Counted from the stretch's first letter, positions 1 to 9,293 are shown. The stretch is DNA of 64,000 nt from Lachnospiraceae bacterium C10 (GCA_900100095.1 FMTN01000021.1:1-64000), one strand, 5' to 3'. The notes: a model not told the origin generated them from the letters alone. A program made the numbers and translations.

Positions 1-459
1 TGAGGATTCCCATTGTATCATAAATCGTGTCGTTGGCAATCGGACCTATAACAACATCCGCATCACAGGTATCCTCGGCCCTTCGATTCCGGTAGATATA
101 GCTGTACCATTTCTGATCACGTTCAAGATGTTCAATCTCCAATCCTTCCAGATTCAGCTCGTAGACATTCACAATGGCGTCTTTCCCAGCCCAGCGATAA
201 GCAAACTCCTCATCCGGTGTCAGTTCAAGTCTCGCTCGCGAGACTTGGCGCGAGATTTGCGTCAGCGTAGCTGACATATTTCATATGCAAATCTCTGCGC
301 ATCCTCGCGGAGCGTTTATCTCAGTCGGAGATTGTAATCCCGACTGAGATAAAAGCCCTGACCGAAATCTGCATTTTTCCGACCATAAGTAATCTGCGGA
401 TCCTCAATCTTTTGATCCGACGTATGATATAAACGAATCTTTTGTCCCTCCCTTCCCAA
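1..459 (-). pseudogene. DUF3990 gene interrupted by a small repeat element
   Basis: Two in-frame pieces of one DUF3990-type protein are separated by a repeat element. The upstream piece (about 459 to 349, minus strand) reads LYHTSDQKIEDPQ...NADFGQGFYL. The downstream piece (about 223 to 1) reads TPDEEFAYRWAGKD, NVYEL and DVVIGPIANDTIYDT, which are family hallmarks, and it runs off the window. Removing 224-348 joins them cleanly as GFYLTPDEEF. As it stands, translation stops inside the repeat. No ATG starts the upstream piece; the only in-frame candidate seen is TTG at 457-459. The FGQGFYLT motif resembles ADP-ribosyltransferase-fold proteins, which is inference. Function is unknown. Confidence 0.8.
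224..348 (-). repeat. Structured repeat, copy 1 (inside DUF3990)
   Basis: A 125-bp element, best read on the minus strand. It has a first hairpin CTCAGTCGG/CCGACTGAG, whose outer arm pairs the flanking TTTAT with an internal ATAAA. A conserved block CGCTCCGCGAGGATGCGCA follows, then a long stem GAGATTTGC/GCAAATCTC capped by GTCAGC/GCTGAC. It ends in the palindrome AAGTCTCGCGAGCGAGACTT. The host gene shows the insertion point directly: TTTAT on one side, CTGACACC on the other, with at most a 2-bp duplication. There is no coding capacity. The lack of terminal inverted repeats, the end hairpins and the T-rich target resemble non-autonomous IS200/IS605 derivatives; that origin is inference. Confidence 0.8.
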
Positions 460-586
460 AACTTCCTATTGTCTTGCGATAGAAGATTACCAAAGAAAAA
501 ATCGCCGCGAACTGTACTTCATGTACTATCGCAACGATCCCCTCTATCACGTAATCTTTATTCATTAATTATATTTTGCACAATCC

Positions 587-614
587 ATTTTACATCAAAT
601 ATCTTTTTTGTCCA
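587..614 (-). promoter_or_regulatory. Candidate promoter of the DUF3990 gene
   Basis: On the minus strand TGGACA is followed after 16 bp by TAAAAT. The predicted leader of about 120 nt contains an inverted repeat (GCGATAG near 475, CTATCGC near 527). No other gene is supported between 460 and 654. Confidence 0.4.
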
Positions 615-654
615 GCAAAACACAAGAAACTCGCGTAAAAAGTCAATCCCTGTA

Positions 655-722
655 CACCTGAATCTGTGCGCATCCGCGCGGAGCGTTTAACTCAGTCGGA
701 GCTTGTACACCGACTGAGTTAA
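655..722 (-). repeat. Structured repeat, copy 2 (left part only)
   Basis: The minus strand carries TTTTAACTCAGTCGG, a loop, CCGACTGAGTTAAA and CGCTCCGCG-CGGATGCGCA, matching copies 1 and 3. Similarity fades after GATTCAGG, and the terminal AAGnCTCGCGAGCGAGnCTT palindrome is not found. This is therefore a truncated copy. It lies just past the lysS terminator, between lysS and the DUF3990 leader. Confidence 0.75.
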
Positions 723-729
723 AATCCAA

Positions 730-770
730 AAGAGGCACCTTCCTGGAATTTCTTCCAGAAACGTGCCCCC
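730..770 (-). terminator. lysS terminator
   Basis: Minus strand: stem GGCAC...TTCTGGAA, loop GAAA, then TTCCAGGAA...GTGCC followed by TCTTTT. It starts about 17 bp after the lysS stop codon. Confidence 0.75.
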
Positions 771-785
771 CGGTATTCATCAAAA

Positions 786-2777
786 TTAGTACAGCTTTGC
801 ACCTGCCGGAATGTGGTTATCCACCATGAGAAGATGAAGTTCTTCCTCCTCACTGTCCTTATTATTATTGACTGCAGACAGCAGCATACCGCAGGACTCA
901 ATTCCCATCATCTTACGTGGCGGGAGATTCGTAATAGCAATCAGAGTCTTGCCCACGAGCTCTTCCGGCTCATAGAACGCATGAATTCCGGAAAGAATGG
1001 TTCTGTCGGTTCCTGTACCGTCATCCAAAGTGAACTGAAGAAGCTTCTTACTCTTTGGAACAGCCTCACAGGCCTTAACCTTAACGGCACGGAAATCACT
1101 CTTGGAGAATGTCTCAAAATCAACATCTTCCTGGAACAATGGCTCAACAGCCACATGGCTGAAGTCAATCTTATTGTTCGGTGTGAAGAAACCGTTATTA
1201 TCACCTGACGCATCCTTTGATGTGCTCTCTGTCTTGTCTAATGACTTCATAGTAGGGAAGAGCAGTACATCACGAATAGCAGGGCTGTCTGTAAGCAGCA
1301 TAACCAAACGGTCAATTCCATATCCGATTCCACCTGTTGGCGGCATACCAATCTCAAGAGCATTCATAAAGTCTTCATCGGTGTGGTTTGCCTCCTCATC
1401 GCCCATTGCAGCCAGCTTATCCTGCTCAGCGAATCTCTCTCTCTGATCAATCGGATCGTTAAGCTCAGAGTATGCATTACACATCTCACGACCGTAGATG
1501 AAGAGCTCAAAACGCTCAACCTTGCCCGGATCAGACGGCTTCTTCTTGGTAAGCGGGCTGATCTCGATTGGATGATCCATAATGAAGGTCGGCTGAATCA
1601 TCTTTTCCTCACAATACTCCTCGAAGAAAAGATTTAAAATATCACCAATCTTATGATGCTCCTCATAAGCAATCTTATGCTCGTCCGCAAGCTTTCTGGC
1701 CTCTTCGATGGTCTTAACCTGATCGAAGTCAATTCCGGTCTCTTCCTTAACCGCATCGGTCATGGTCAGGCGTCGGAATGGCTTACCAAGATCAATTTCT
1801 GTTCCCTGGTAGGTAATTGTTGTTGTTCCACAAACCTTCTCAGCCAGATAACGGAACATGGACTCTGTCAGTTCCATCATTCCTTCATAATCCGTATATG
1901 CCTGATACAGCTCCATCAGAGTAAACTCCGGATTATGACGGGTATCAACACCTTCGTTACGGAATACTCGACCGATCTCGTATACACGCTCCATTCCGCC
2001 GACGATCAGTCTCTTAAGATAGAGCTCAAGAGAGATTCGAAGCTTAACATCTTCATTCAGCGCATTGTAATGTGTATCAAACGGACGGGCAGCAGCACCA
2101 CCTGCATTGCTTACCAGCATCGGAGTCTCAACTTCCATGAAGTTACGTCCGTCCAAGAAGTTACGGATCTCCTTAAGAATCTGAGATCTCTTAATAAAGG
2201 TATTCTTAACCTCCGGATTCATAATCAGATCCACGTATCTCTGGCGGTAACGTGTATCGGTATCCGTCAGTCCATGGAACTTCTCCGGAAGAATCTGAAG
2301 GCTCTTGGACAGAAGGGTAACTTCCTTGGCATGTACCGATATCTCTCCTGTACGTGTCTTAAAGGCAAAGCCCTTGATTCCAATAATATCGCCCACATCA
2401 TATTTCTTAAACAGAGCATAATCGTCATCACCAAGGTCATTGCGGGATACGTAAATCTGCATATCACCCTTCAGATCACGAATGTTCGCAAAAGAAGCCT
2501 TACCCATAACACGCTTGAACATCATGCGTCCTGCAAGTGTTACGATCTTACCTTCCGGAAGGTCTTCTAATACAACCGGCTTATCCTTGCCATCCTCGTC
2601 CTTCTCCGGCACCACCTCAAGAGCTTCAAAATTCTCTCGAATATCTGTCGTATGATGTGTAACATCAAACTTTGTAATCTGGAACGGATCCTTTCCCTCT
2701 TCCTGAAGTGTCGTCAGCTTATCTCTACGAATCTTAAGCAGCTGATTCACATCCTGCTGATTATTCTGCTCTGCCAT
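786..2777 (-). CDS. lysS: Lysyl-tRNA synthetase with C-terminal tRNA-binding domain
   Basis: Class II lysyl-tRNA synthetase charges tRNA-Lys with lysine in the cytoplasm. The 663-residue protein has the N-terminal OB-fold anticodon domain (about 60-160), class II motif 2 ([16 protein letters not shown], about 270-285) and motif 3 ([12 protein letters not shown], about 482-493). Usual bacterial LysRS ends near residue 500. Here a linker leads to an extra domain at about 555-663 ([29 protein letters not shown]) of the Trbp111/MetRS C-terminal type, which binds tRNA. The start has the ribosome binding site GAGGAGATAAAAATG. It lies 90 bp after greA, separated by a terminator, and may share the greA promoter by readthrough. 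Confidence 0.97.
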   Translation of the reverse strand: MAEQNNQQDVNQLLKIRRDKLTTLQEEGKDPFQITKFDVTHHTTDIRENFEALEVVPEKDEDGKDKPVVLEDLPEGKIVTLAGRMMFKRVMGKASFANIRDLKGDMQIYVSRNDLGDDDYALFKKYDVGDIIGIKGFAFKTRTGEISVHAKEVTLLSKSLQILPEKFHGLTDTDTRYRQRYVDLIMNPEVKNTFIKRSQILKEIRNFLDGRNFMEVETPMLVSNAGGAAARPFDTHYNALNEDVKLRISLELYLKRLIVGGMERVYEIGRVFRNEGVDTRHNPEFTLMELYQAYTDYEGMMELTESMFRYLAEKVCGTTTITYQGTEIDLGKPFRRLTMTDAVKEETGIDFDQVKTIEEARKLADEHKIAYEEHHKIGDILNLFFEEYCEEKMIQPTFIMDHPIEISPLTKKKPSDPGKVERFELFIYGREMCNAYSELNDPIDQRERFAEQDKLAAMGDEEANHTDEDFMNALEIGMPPTGGIGYGIDRLVMLLTDSPAIRDVLLFPTMKSLDKTESTSKDASGDNNGFFTPNNKIDFSHVAVEPLFQEDVDFETFSKSDFRAVKVKACEAVPKSKKLLQFTLDDGTGTDRTILSGIHAFYEPEELVGKTLIAITNLPPRKMMGIESCGMLLSAVNNNKDSEEEELHLLMVDNHIPAGAKLY

Positions 2778-2810
2778 TTTTATCTCCTCATTACCCTTCG
2801 TAAAATTTAT

Positions 2811-2841
2811 AAAAACATCCCAGAGTTATTCCCTGGGATGC
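2811..2841 (-). terminator. Terminator between greA and lysS
   Basis: Minus strand: CATCCCAG / CTGGGATG hairpin followed by TTTTT. It lies between the greA stop and the lysS ribosome binding site, so it would limit readthrough into lysS. Confidence 0.75.
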
Positions 2842-2867
2842 CATAATCACAATATCAAGACTTGCTC

Positions 2868-3341
2868 TTAGGCACGTGATGCTTCCAGAATCTTATACTG
2901 GAATGTTCCTGCCTCGGTCTCAACCTCAACGGTATCTCCTGCCACATGACCAATCAATGCATGTCCTACCGGAGACTCATTGGAAATCTTACCATGAAGA
3001 CTATCTGTCTCTGTGGAACCTACAAGCTTATAGGTAAGCTCATCTTTGTATTCCAAATCCAATAACTTAACAGTGTAACCGATATTGATCTTTCCTGTTC
3101 CGTCGTCTTCATCTGCAACCTCGGCATGCTTTAAAATCTCTTCGATTTCAGCAATTCGATCCTCGATTTTACCCTGCTCATCCTTCGCTGCATCGTACTC
3201 AGCATTCTCGGACAGGTCGCCCTGTTCTCTTGCCTCTCCGATCTTCTTGGAGATTTCTTTTCGTTTATTCTCTTTCAGATCACTAAGCTCATCTTCCAGC
3301 TTCTTGAGACCTTCACGGGTCATAAGATTCTTCTTTTCCAT
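2868..3341 (-). CDS. greA: Transcription elongation factor GreA
   Basis: GreA binds the secondary channel of RNA polymerase and stimulates cleavage of backtracked RNA. The 157-residue length is normal. The N-terminal coiled coil carries the acidic tip EQGDLSENAEYDAAKDEQG (about residues 38-56) with the Asp/Glu that hold the catalytic metal, and the C-terminal FKBP-like domain includes SPVGHALIGHVAGD. A consensus promoter lies about 90 bp upstream. A second GreA paralogue is at 38286-38789. Confidence 0.96.
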   Translation of the reverse strand: MEKKNLMTREGLKKLEDELSDLKENKRKEISKKIGEAREQGDLSENAEYDAAKDEQGKIEDRIAEIEEILKHAEVADEDDGTGKINIGYTVKLLDLEYKDELTYKLVGSTETDSLHGKISNESPVGHALIGHVAGDTVEVETEAGTFQYKILEASRA

Positions 3342-3428
3342 AGGGCTTTAAAATCCTTTCGACTATATTCGGATCTTGTGCGTTTGTATGCCGTCTGACC
3401 GATCCTTATTCCAATGCACGGCGCGTCT

Positions 3429-3457
3429 ATTATAGTCATTTCATCAGTTTTTGTCAA
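3429..3457 (-). promoter_or_regulatory. Promoter of greA
   Basis: Perfect minus-strand consensus: TTGACA, 17-bp spacer, TATAAT. The -35 region overlaps the last codons of the upstream VanZ-like gene. Confidence 0.85.
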
Positions 3458-4040
3458 TATGTGCAACCATTTCCCTCATAACGTTGTCAACATATTTCCA
3501 GAATGCCAAAGGTTTCTCTTTTTCCGTTATCTTCCGTCCCTTAACATAGATGATTGCAATTATCTTTATAATAAAATAGCCGATGCATCCTCCCAACGTA
3601 TTACATATCACATCGCTACTATCGATAATCCTCATAGAAAACCAGTGAGACAATCCCGCCTCAACGAACTGTCCCCCTTCAATCAATATACTAAACAACA
3701 GTGCACAAACCGCTGTTGTAACCAGCTGCTTTTTACGCAATAAAAAAGGTATTCCGACGCCAAAAGGAAGAAACATGATAATATTTTCAACATCCGTCCG
3801 ATTCAACCCATCCCGGAACGGAATGACACACACGCTCTCTTTTATATTTGATGGCATATCGGTTAGTATGGTAATCGGGAAAAGGGTCAGTTTGATCACG
3901 CACATAAGATAGACGTAGAAGAGTGCAAAAAAAACAAGGAACGGCACTTCTTTTTTTCCGATGAATTTCAAAACGACAAGCAGAACAAGTAATACTACTA
4001 AAAACAACGCTGCGATAAATATGTCAAAATCGATCAACAT
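3444..4040 (-). CDS. VanZ-like membrane protein
   Basis: A 198-residue integral membrane protein of the VanZ-like family. It has about five hydrophobic segments (residues 8-26, 33-52, 85-100, 105-122, 145-165) and the family features IMFLPFGVGIPFLL and SSDVICNTLGGCIGYF. VanZ gives weak teicoplanin resistance in the VanA cluster. Most chromosomal relatives have no assigned function, and there are no other van genes nearby. The start has a strong GGGGGGAATCATG site. It follows dusB by 53 bp and may be the last gene of that operon. Confidence 0.85.
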   Translation of the reverse strand: MLIDFDIFIAALFLVVLLVLLVVLKFIGKKEVPFLVFFALFYVYLMCVIKLTLFPITILTDMPSNIKESVCVIPFRDGLNRTDVENIIMFLPFGVGIPFLLRKKQLVTTAVCALLFSILIEGGQFVEAGLSHWFSMRIIDSSDVICNTLGGCIGYFIIKIIAIIYVKGRKITEKEKPLAFWKYVDNVMREMVAHIDKN

Positions 4041-4093
4041 GATTCCCCCCTTAATTGTTATATATACTGCCAGATCCGCTTATATTATATCCA

Positions 4094-5086
4094 TCATCCT
4101 CTACTTTGTATATCTGCAATATCTTCTTTCATACGTAAAAACAGTTGTTCCAGATCTTCATAGGTCTTCGCTTCATTCATAAGACCACGAAGCCGTGAGG
4201 AATTGCGGTAACCGGCGGTGTACCAGGCTGCGTGTTTTCGCATCTCACGGATTCCACGATCTTCTCCCTTTTCTTCTACCACCATACGGGCATGGCGAAG
4301 AACCACATCACACATCTCCTCAATGGATGGCTTCGGTAGTTCCTCTCCGGTTTCAAGAGCATGGAGAATCTGCTGAAAAATCCATGGATTTCCTTCTGCG
4401 CCACGACCGATCATAAAGCCGTCACAGTTTGTGATCCGCTTCATTTCCAGCACATCCTTCGCACTTTTAATGTCTCCATTTCCGATCACAGGAATCTTGA
4501 CCCGCTGCTTCACCTGGGCAATCACATTCCAGTCTGCCTGTCCACTGTAGTACTGTTCCCTGGTTCTTCCATGAACAGCAACAGCAGCAGCACCGGATTC
4601 TTCACAGATATGCGCAATCTCCGGAGCGTTGATATGCTCATCATCCACACCTGTTCGCATCTTAACCGTCACCGGTTTCTTAATTGCCCTGGCTGTTTTT
4701 TCCACAATCTCGGCCACCAGTTTCGGATTCTTCATCAGCGCCGATCCATCGCCATTCCCGAAAACCTTTGGAACCGGACACCCCATATTGATATCGAGAA
4801 CAGCAAAGGGCAGTTCCTCGATCTCTTTTGCCATTTCTGCAATACAATCCGGATCTGAACCAAACAGCTGCAAGGACACCGGCAGTTCTCTTGGATCGAT
4901 ATGGAGCATATCTCTTGTATTTTTATTCTTATAGTACAAAGCCTTAGCGGAGATCATCTCCATACACACAAGCCCTGCACCCATTTCTTTACATAAAAGG
5001 CGGAACGGCAGATCCGTAACCCCGGCCATTGGGGCCAGGATCAACGGATTATCCAGTTCTACCGTTCCGATGGTTAATTTCTTCAT
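4094..5086 (-). CDS. dusB: tRNA-dihydrouridine synthase DusB
   Basis: An FMN-dependent enzyme that reduces uridines in the D-loop of tRNA. The 330-residue TIM barrel shows LAPMAGVTDLPFR near the N-terminus, DINMGCPVPK around residue 100 (the Cys is the catalytic acid), KMRTG, the HGRTREQYYSG loop and the phosphate-binding IGNGDI and IGRGAEGNPW segments. It starts 11 bp after the coaX stop in an operon birA-DUF6145-coaX-dusB. Its ribosome binding site is weak, so coupling to coaX translation is plausible. Confidence 0.95.
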   Translation of the reverse strand: MKKLTIGTVELDNPLILAPMAGVTDLPFRLLCKEMGAGLVCMEMISAKALYYKNKNTRDMLHIDPRELPVSLQLFGSDPDCIAEMAKEIEELPFAVLDINMGCPVPKVFGNGDGSALMKNPKLVAEIVEKTARAIKKPVTVKMRTGVDDEHINAPEIAHICEESGAAAVAVHGRTREQYYSGQADWNVIAQVKQRVKIPVIGNGDIKSAKDVLEMKRITNCDGFMIGRGAEGNPWIFQQILHALETGEELPKPSIEEMCDVVLRHARMVVEEKGEDRGIREMRKHAAWYTAGYRNSSRLRGLMNEAKTYEDLEQLFLRMKEDIADIQSRG

Positions 5087-5097
5087 ATAAATCGTAA

Positions 5098-5874
5098 TTA
5101 CTTTCTGCGATCCTGCTTTTCGTAGATCAGCTTTAATCCTTTCAGTGTCAGATTGGCATCATAGATATCAATACAGCTGGTTGCCTCTGCAATCATAGCA
5201 CCGAGTCCGCCGGTTGCCACCACCTTCACGTCCTTGAGTCCGGATTCCTTGATGATATTCTTAACGATATATTCCGTAGCGCCAAGCTGTCCGTAGAAGA
5301 GTCCTGCCTGCATGGATGAGATGGTCTCTCTTGCAAGGATGGTCTTCGGTGCTACAATTTCAATCTCCGGCAGCTTTGCCGCGTCTTCCCACAATGCCTT
5401 TGCACTGATGCGAAGTCCCGGTGCCGTCACTCCATAACGAAAAGCTCCGTCTGCGTCCACCATATCGTAGGTAGTCGCAGTTCCAAAGTCGATCACCAGA
5501 ACCGGTCCTCCATAGAGTTCAAAAGCTCCGGCTGCATCTACGATTCGGTCAGCACCGATCTGACGCGGATTCTCTGTTACGATCTTAATTCCTGTTTTTA
5601 CACCGGCTGCTACGATCAGAGGCTGAATATCGAAGTACTTGATAAAGCAACTGGTGAGAGAGTGCATAACCGCCGGTACAACCGATGCAATAATACAATC
5701 CTTGATTTCCTTGTAATTAATTCCGCTATGTTCGAGAATATCACGAATTACAATTCCATATTCATCGGATGTTCTTGCAATTTTGGTATTAATTCGAAAG
5801 GTTCCTGCCAGTTCATCTCCTTCAAATACACCGATGGTGATATTGGTGTTTCCTACATCAATTGTCAGCAGCAT
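5098..5874 (-). CDS. coaX: Type III pantothenate kinase
   Basis: CoaX phosphorylates pantothenate, the first step of coenzyme A synthesis. The 258-residue protein has the ASKHA-fold phosphate motifs: [12 protein letters not shown] at the N-terminus, [11 protein letters not shown] near residue 107, DFGTATTYD near 130 and the [10 protein letters not shown] loop near 220. The ATG directly follows the stop of the DUF6145 gene (TAAATG), indicating translational coupling. The next gene upstream but one is birA, so cofactor functions are grouped here. Confidence 0.95.
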   Translation of the reverse strand: MLLTIDVGNTNITIGVFEGDELAGTFRINTKIARTSDEYGIVIRDILEHSGINYKEIKDCIIASVVPAVMHSLTSCFIKYFDIQPLIVAAGVKTGIKIVTENPRQIGADRIVDAAGAFELYGGPVLVIDFGTATTYDMVDADGAFRYGVTAPGLRISAKALWEDAAKLPEIEIVAPKTILARETISSMQAGLFYGQLGATEYIVKNIIKESGLKDVKVVATGGLGAMIAEATSCIDIYDANLTLKGLKLIYEKQDRRK

Positions 5875-6243
5875 TTACTTGTCCTCATTTTCTTCGTTTT
5901 CTAAATCAATGGTGTCCGTATCTTCTCCAAGGAAGAAGACTTTAAAGTACTTTTCCAGGGATTCGAATAATTCTTTTTTATCGATCTGCATTTGCTTCAC
6001 TTTTAAAACAGATCCGATTTCATCGTACAAAAGATCGCCTTCATCGCTGTTTGTCGCAATGCTAAGATCTCCCACCTCGTTAAAATACAGCTCGATGGTT
6101 CCTCCCACATCCTCTGTAAAGAGCACGCAAAGAATCTTAAGTTCCTGCTGGACCTCCTCCGGAAGTCCCCTAAAATCGTCATTTAAATAAAACTTCTTGG
6201 TGTAACAACTTGACCCGCAAAGTACTATATTATTCTGATACAT
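5875..6243 (-). CDS. DUF6145 family protein
   Basis: A 122-residue soluble protein of unknown function that I recognise as the DUF6145 type found in Lachnospiraceae. Features are an N-terminal NIVLCGSSCYTKKFYLN, the block ELKILCVLFTEDVGGTIELYF (split here by position 45-65), YDEIGSVLK and an acidic tail. The start at 6243 is chosen because GAGAGG lies 5 nt upstream of that ATG; an in-frame TTG at 6255 lacks such a site. It is coupled to coaX, but no enzymatic motif is visible. Confidence 0.75.
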   Translation of the reverse strand: MYQNNIVLCGSSCYTKKFYLNDDFRGLPEEVQQELKILCVLFTEDVGGTIELYFNEVGDLSIATNSDEGDLLYDEIGSVLKVKQMQIDKKELFESLEKYFKVFFLGEDTDTIDLENEENEDK

Positions 6244-6281
6244 ATTACCTCTCAATCACATATTTTCAAAACTCGCTTTGA

Positions 6282-7067
6282 TTATACATAACCATACAAC
6301 CCGCGTACATGAACCTCGCCACTGTCCACACAGCGTTTCGTTCCGTCGTCCATCAGGATTGCAAGACTTCCATCTGCCTCCATACCAACTGCCTTCGCCT
6401 CATATTCTCCGGCCGGATCCATGATTTTGACTCTTTTGTTACGGTTGACCAGATGAAGATTATAGTCTTCCCGGATTCCTTCCAGACTGCCTTGATAACG
6501 CAGAAAATCCTGATAGTAGGAGAGGAAGTTCTCCCAGATTCCACGAATTATTGTCCTCCGGCTGGCCCTCTTATCTTCCCCGTGTTCCTTTTGCAGTTCC
6601 ATATCCAGCGATGTCGCCATATCGGATATCTCTTCCACAAAATCGGCCTTTGTCTGATGAACATTCACACCGATCCCTACCACGACGTAATTGACACTGC
6701 CATTGGCAGCATCCATCTCTGTCAGGATTCCGCAGATCTTACGTTTCCCGACCAGAATATCATTCGGCCACTTGATCTCACAGGTCAGATGATATTCTTC
6801 CTCAATTGTTTTTGCAACTGCCATCGCTGCAAGAATCGTCAATCCTGGTAACTTTTCCATGGGAAGATCTGCCGGTGGTGTGAGCAGCAGACTCGTGGCA
6901 ACAGACACATCCCTTGGAGATTCCCAACGATGTCCCGTGCGCCCGCGTCCGGCTGTCTGTGTTCCCGCCGAAGCGACCGTTCCCTCCTTTGCGCCCTGCG
7001 CATAGAGCCGCTTGATTTCCAGGTTCGTCGAATCGATTGTTTTATAATATCTATAATCCAGTTTCAT
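6282..7067 (-). CDS. birA: Biotin--[acetyl-CoA-carboxylase] ligase, no HTH domain
   Basis: Biotin protein ligase forms biotinyl-AMP and attaches biotin to carboxyltransferase subunits. At 261 residues it has the biotin-binding TAGRGRTGHRWESP near residue 38, the catalytic KWPNDILVG near 98 and a C-terminal SH3-like domain (GEYEAKAVGMEADG). The N-terminal winged helix of bifunctional BirA is absent, so this copy should not act as a repressor. It lies between argF and DUF6145-coaX-dusB. The site before the ATG is weak (CACAAAGAA). Confidence 0.94.
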   Translation of the reverse strand: MKLDYRYYKTIDSTNLEIKRLYAQGAKEGTVASAGTQTAGRGRTGHRWESPRDVSVATSLLLTPPADLPMEKLPGLTILAAMAVAKTIEEEYHLTCEIKWPNDILVGKRKICGILTEMDAANGSVNYVVVGIGVNVHQTKADFVEEISDMATSLDMELQKEHGEDKRASRRTIIRGIWENFLSYYQDFLRYQGSLEGIREDYNLHLVNRNKRVKIMDPAGEYEAKAVGMEADGSLAILMDDGTKRCVDSGEVHVRGLYGYV

Positions 7068-7102
7068 TTCTTTGTGATCGCATGAAAACGAAGAACGTTT
7101 TC

Positions 7103-8098
7103 TTACTCCTTTGGAACTAATGTTGCATACATGATTGCCTTAATGGAGTGCATGCGGTTCTCCGCCTCATCAAATACAACAGAGCGTTCGCTTTCAAACA
7201 CATCGTCCGTCACTTCCATCTCGGTCAATCCGTATTTTTCATGTACCTGGCGCCCAATCACCGTATCTAAATCGTGAAAAGCCGGCAGGCAGTGCATGAA
7301 AATTGCTGTGTCTTTGGCATAGGAAAATGCCTTTTCATTTACCTGATACGGGGTAAGGTCCTTAATCCGTTCCTTCCATACAGAATCCGGCTCACCCATG
7401 GACACCCACACATCGGTATAGATAACGTCTGCATCCTTACAACCTTCGGCAACATCTTCTGTCAAGGTAACCGATCCCCCTGACTTTTCCGCCTCTTTCT
7501 TCGCATACTCAACCAGTGCAGACTCCGGGAAGTATTTCTTATTGGTGCAGGCCACAAAGTCCATTCCAAGCTTTGCGGCTGTTACCATAAGGGAATTTCC
7601 CATATTGTAACGGGCATCCCCCATATAGACAAATTTCACTCCGGCAAGCTTTCCAAGATGCTCCTTCACGGTCAGCATATCTGCAATCATCTGCGTCGGA
7701 TGGGATTCATTGGTCAGTCCATTCCACACCGGAACCCCTGCATATTCTGCCAGCTGTTCCACAATTTCCTGCCCGAATCCGCGGTACTCAATTCCGTCAT
7801 ACATTCTTCCCAGAACCCGTGCAGTATCTTTGATGGACTCCTTTTTACCAATCTGTGAACCGCTCGGATCAAGATAGGTGGTGGACATTCCCAGATCGTG
7901 TGCTGCTACTTCAAAGGAACAGCGTGTCCTCGTGGATGTCTTCTCAAAAATGAGTGCGATATTCTTTCCCTTTAATTCATCGTGCGGTATTCCGTTCTTT
8001 TTCTTATCTTTCAGTTCCTTGCTAAGATCCACAAGTCCTAAGATCTCCTCTGAACTAAGATCCGTCATCTTAAGAAAATTCTTGCCGTACAGATTCAT
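7103..8098 (-). CDS. argF: Ornithine carbamoyltransferase
   Basis: Condenses ornithine and carbamoyl phosphate to citrulline in arginine synthesis, or runs in reverse in arginine breakdown. The 331-residue protein has the carbamoyl-phosphate motif STRTRCSFE (about residue 53), [11 protein letters not shown] (about 130), DVWVSMGE and the ornithine loop MHCLPAFHD, which fits ornithine rather than putrescine transferases. The start at 8098 is chosen from GAGAGGA 6 nt upstream; a start further upstream would add an unusual basic extension. It has its own promoter at 8149-8177. No other arginine gene is in the window, so direction cannot be inferred from context. Confidence 0.95.
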   Translation of the reverse strand: MNLYGKNFLKMTDLSSEEILGLVDLSKELKDKKKNGIPHDELKGKNIALIFEKTSTRTRCSFEVAAHDLGMSTTYLDPSGSQIGKKESIKDTARVLGRMYDGIEYRGFGQEIVEQLAEYAGVPVWNGLTNESHPTQMIADMLTVKEHLGKLAGVKFVYMGDARYNMGNSLMVTAAKLGMDFVACTNKKYFPESALVEYAKKEAEKSGGSVTLTEDVAEGCKDADVIYTDVWVSMGEPDSVWKERIKDLTPYQVNEKAFSYAKDTAIFMHCLPAFHDLDTVIGRQVHEKYGLTEMEVTDDVFESERSVVFDEAENRMHSIKAIMYATLVPKE

Positions 8099-8148
8099 GT
8101 TGCGTCCTCTCTTTCCTATCATAATGTAGTCTTTTTCCAATTTTATTT

Positions 8149-8177
8149 ACTATAATCGTTTGTATCATTTCCGTCAA
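8149..8177 (-). promoter_or_regulatory. Promoter of argF
   Basis: Minus strand TTGACG, 17-bp spacer, TATAGT. It lies just downstream of the terminator of the SPFH gene. Confidence 0.75.
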
Positions 8178-8183
8178 CATATG

Positions 8184-8217
8184 CAAAAGGGGACAGACCG
8201 TACTGGCCTGTCCCTTG
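8184..8217 (-). terminator. Terminator of the SPFH gene
   Basis: Minus strand GGGACAG / CTGTCCCC hairpin followed by TTTT, 12 bp after the stop codon. Confidence 0.75.
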
Positions 8218-8228
8218 GATTTGTGAAA

Positions 8229-9146
8229 TTAATTCTTGGAAGCAACCTCTGCGATTGACTTTGTAAGTCCGGCAATTCCCTGAATATCGGATGGAATAAT
8301 AATCTTGGTCGCCTGTCCGTCTGCAGCCTTTGCAAATGCATCCAGACTCTTAAGCTGAAGTACCGCACTGTTCGGATCTGCCTCTTTGAGCATTGTAAGT
8401 CCGTCGGCTGTCGCCTGCTGCACCTGACGAATTGCCTCCGCCTGTCCTTCTGCCTGAAGGATCTGGGACTGTTTCTCAGCCTCAGCCTTAAGGATTGCGG
8501 CCTGCTTATCAGCTTCCGCATCCAGGATTGCTGACTGTTTCTTACCTTCTGCGATCAGGATGGTAGACTTCTTCTGACCTTCGGCAATCAGAATTGCCTC
8601 TCGTCTTTCACGTTCCGCCTTCATCTGCTTCTCCATGGCTTCCTTGATGGCTGCCGGTGGAATGATGTTCTTTAATTCTACTCGATTGATCTTGATTCCC
8701 CAAGGATCGGTTGCCACATCCAGTGCAGCGCGCATCTTGGTATTGATGGTCTCACGGCTGGTCAGCGTCTCATCCAGCTCCAGGTCTCCGATTACATTAC
8801 GAAGGGTTGTTGCTGTAAGGTTCTCAATCGCCATAATCGGATTCTCTACTCCGTAGCAGTAGAGGCGCGGATCTGTAATCTGGAAAAAGATAACCGTATC
8901 AATCTGCATGGTTACGTTATCCTTCGTGATAACCGGCTGTGGCGGGAAGTCTACAACCTGCTCTTTTAAATTTACATTACGTGCCACCCGATCGATAATC
9001 GGCGCTTTCAAATGGAATCCTGTGTTCCATGTCGTAATGTAGGCACCCAATCGCTCAATTACATAAGCATGTGCCTGTGGTACGATTCTGATACATGAAA
9101 TCAGAATGACAAAAATTACAACTGCTAGAATAATCAATAAAGGCAT
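8229..9146 (-). CDS. SPFH-domain membrane protein (stomatin/QmcA type)
   Basis: A 305-residue protein with one N-terminal membrane anchor (LLIILAVVIFVILISCI, about 3-20). An SPFH domain follows (IVPQAHAYVIERLGAY to about 190, including ENLTATTLRNVIGDLELDE). A charged coiled coil is then built from repeated AEGxKKxxILxAE units (about 195-250). Stomatin-like proteins assemble into membrane rings or microdomains and often partner with NfeD or FtsH; no nfeD is adjacent here, so the role is not fixed. The start at 9146 follows AGGGAGG by 5 nt. It has its own promoter and a hairpin-containing leader. Confidence 0.92.
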   Translation of the reverse strand: MPLLIILAVVIFVILISCIRIVPQAHAYVIERLGAYITTWNTGFHLKAPIIDRVARNVNLKEQVVDFPPQPVITKDNVTMQIDTVIFFQITDPRLYCYGVENPIMAIENLTATTLRNVIGDLELDETLTSRETINTKMRAALDVATDPWGIKINRVELKNIIPPAAIKEAMEKQMKAERERREAILIAEGQKKSTILIAEGKKQSAILDAEADKQAAILKAEAEKQSQILQAEGQAEAIRQVQQATADGLTMLKEADPNSAVLQLKSLDAFAKAADGQATKIIIPSDIQGIAGLTKSIAEVASKN

Positions 9147-9227
9147 AAATCCCTCCCTGGCCATTCAGCCTGTCTTCCGGCTTCGCCGGTTATTACTTGG
9201 TCTCCCCCGAGACCTGCTACACTCCTT

Positions 9228-9256
9228 ATTGTAGCAACTTTCTTATCATGATTCAA
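9228..9256 (-). promoter_or_regulatory. Promoter and leader of the SPFH gene
   Basis: Minus strand TTGAAT, 17 bp, TACAAT. The leader of about 75 nt carries two compact hairpins, GGTCTCGGGGGAGACC and CCGGCGAAGCCGG, ahead of the ribosome binding site. Confidence 0.6.
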
Positions 9257-9293
9257 TTCTTTTACATTGTCTTCCACTATCTTCTAACGCCTT

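Noticed and set aside
404-565. 53-codon minus-strand frame upstream of DUF3990 (MNKDYVIEG...)
   Set aside because: No ribosome binding site, overlaps an inverted repeat in the probable leader, and does not resemble the DUF3791 partner often found with DUF3990.
1653-2570. Long plus-strand open frame opposite lysS
   Set aside because: It lies entirely antisense to a confidently identified synthetase, has no ribosome binding site and no recognisable domain; it reflects codon bias of lysS.
2778-2867. T-box leader before lysS
   Set aside because: The 90-bp gap is too short for a T-box and lacks the AGGGUGG-type sequence; it contains only the greA terminator and the lysS ribosome binding site.
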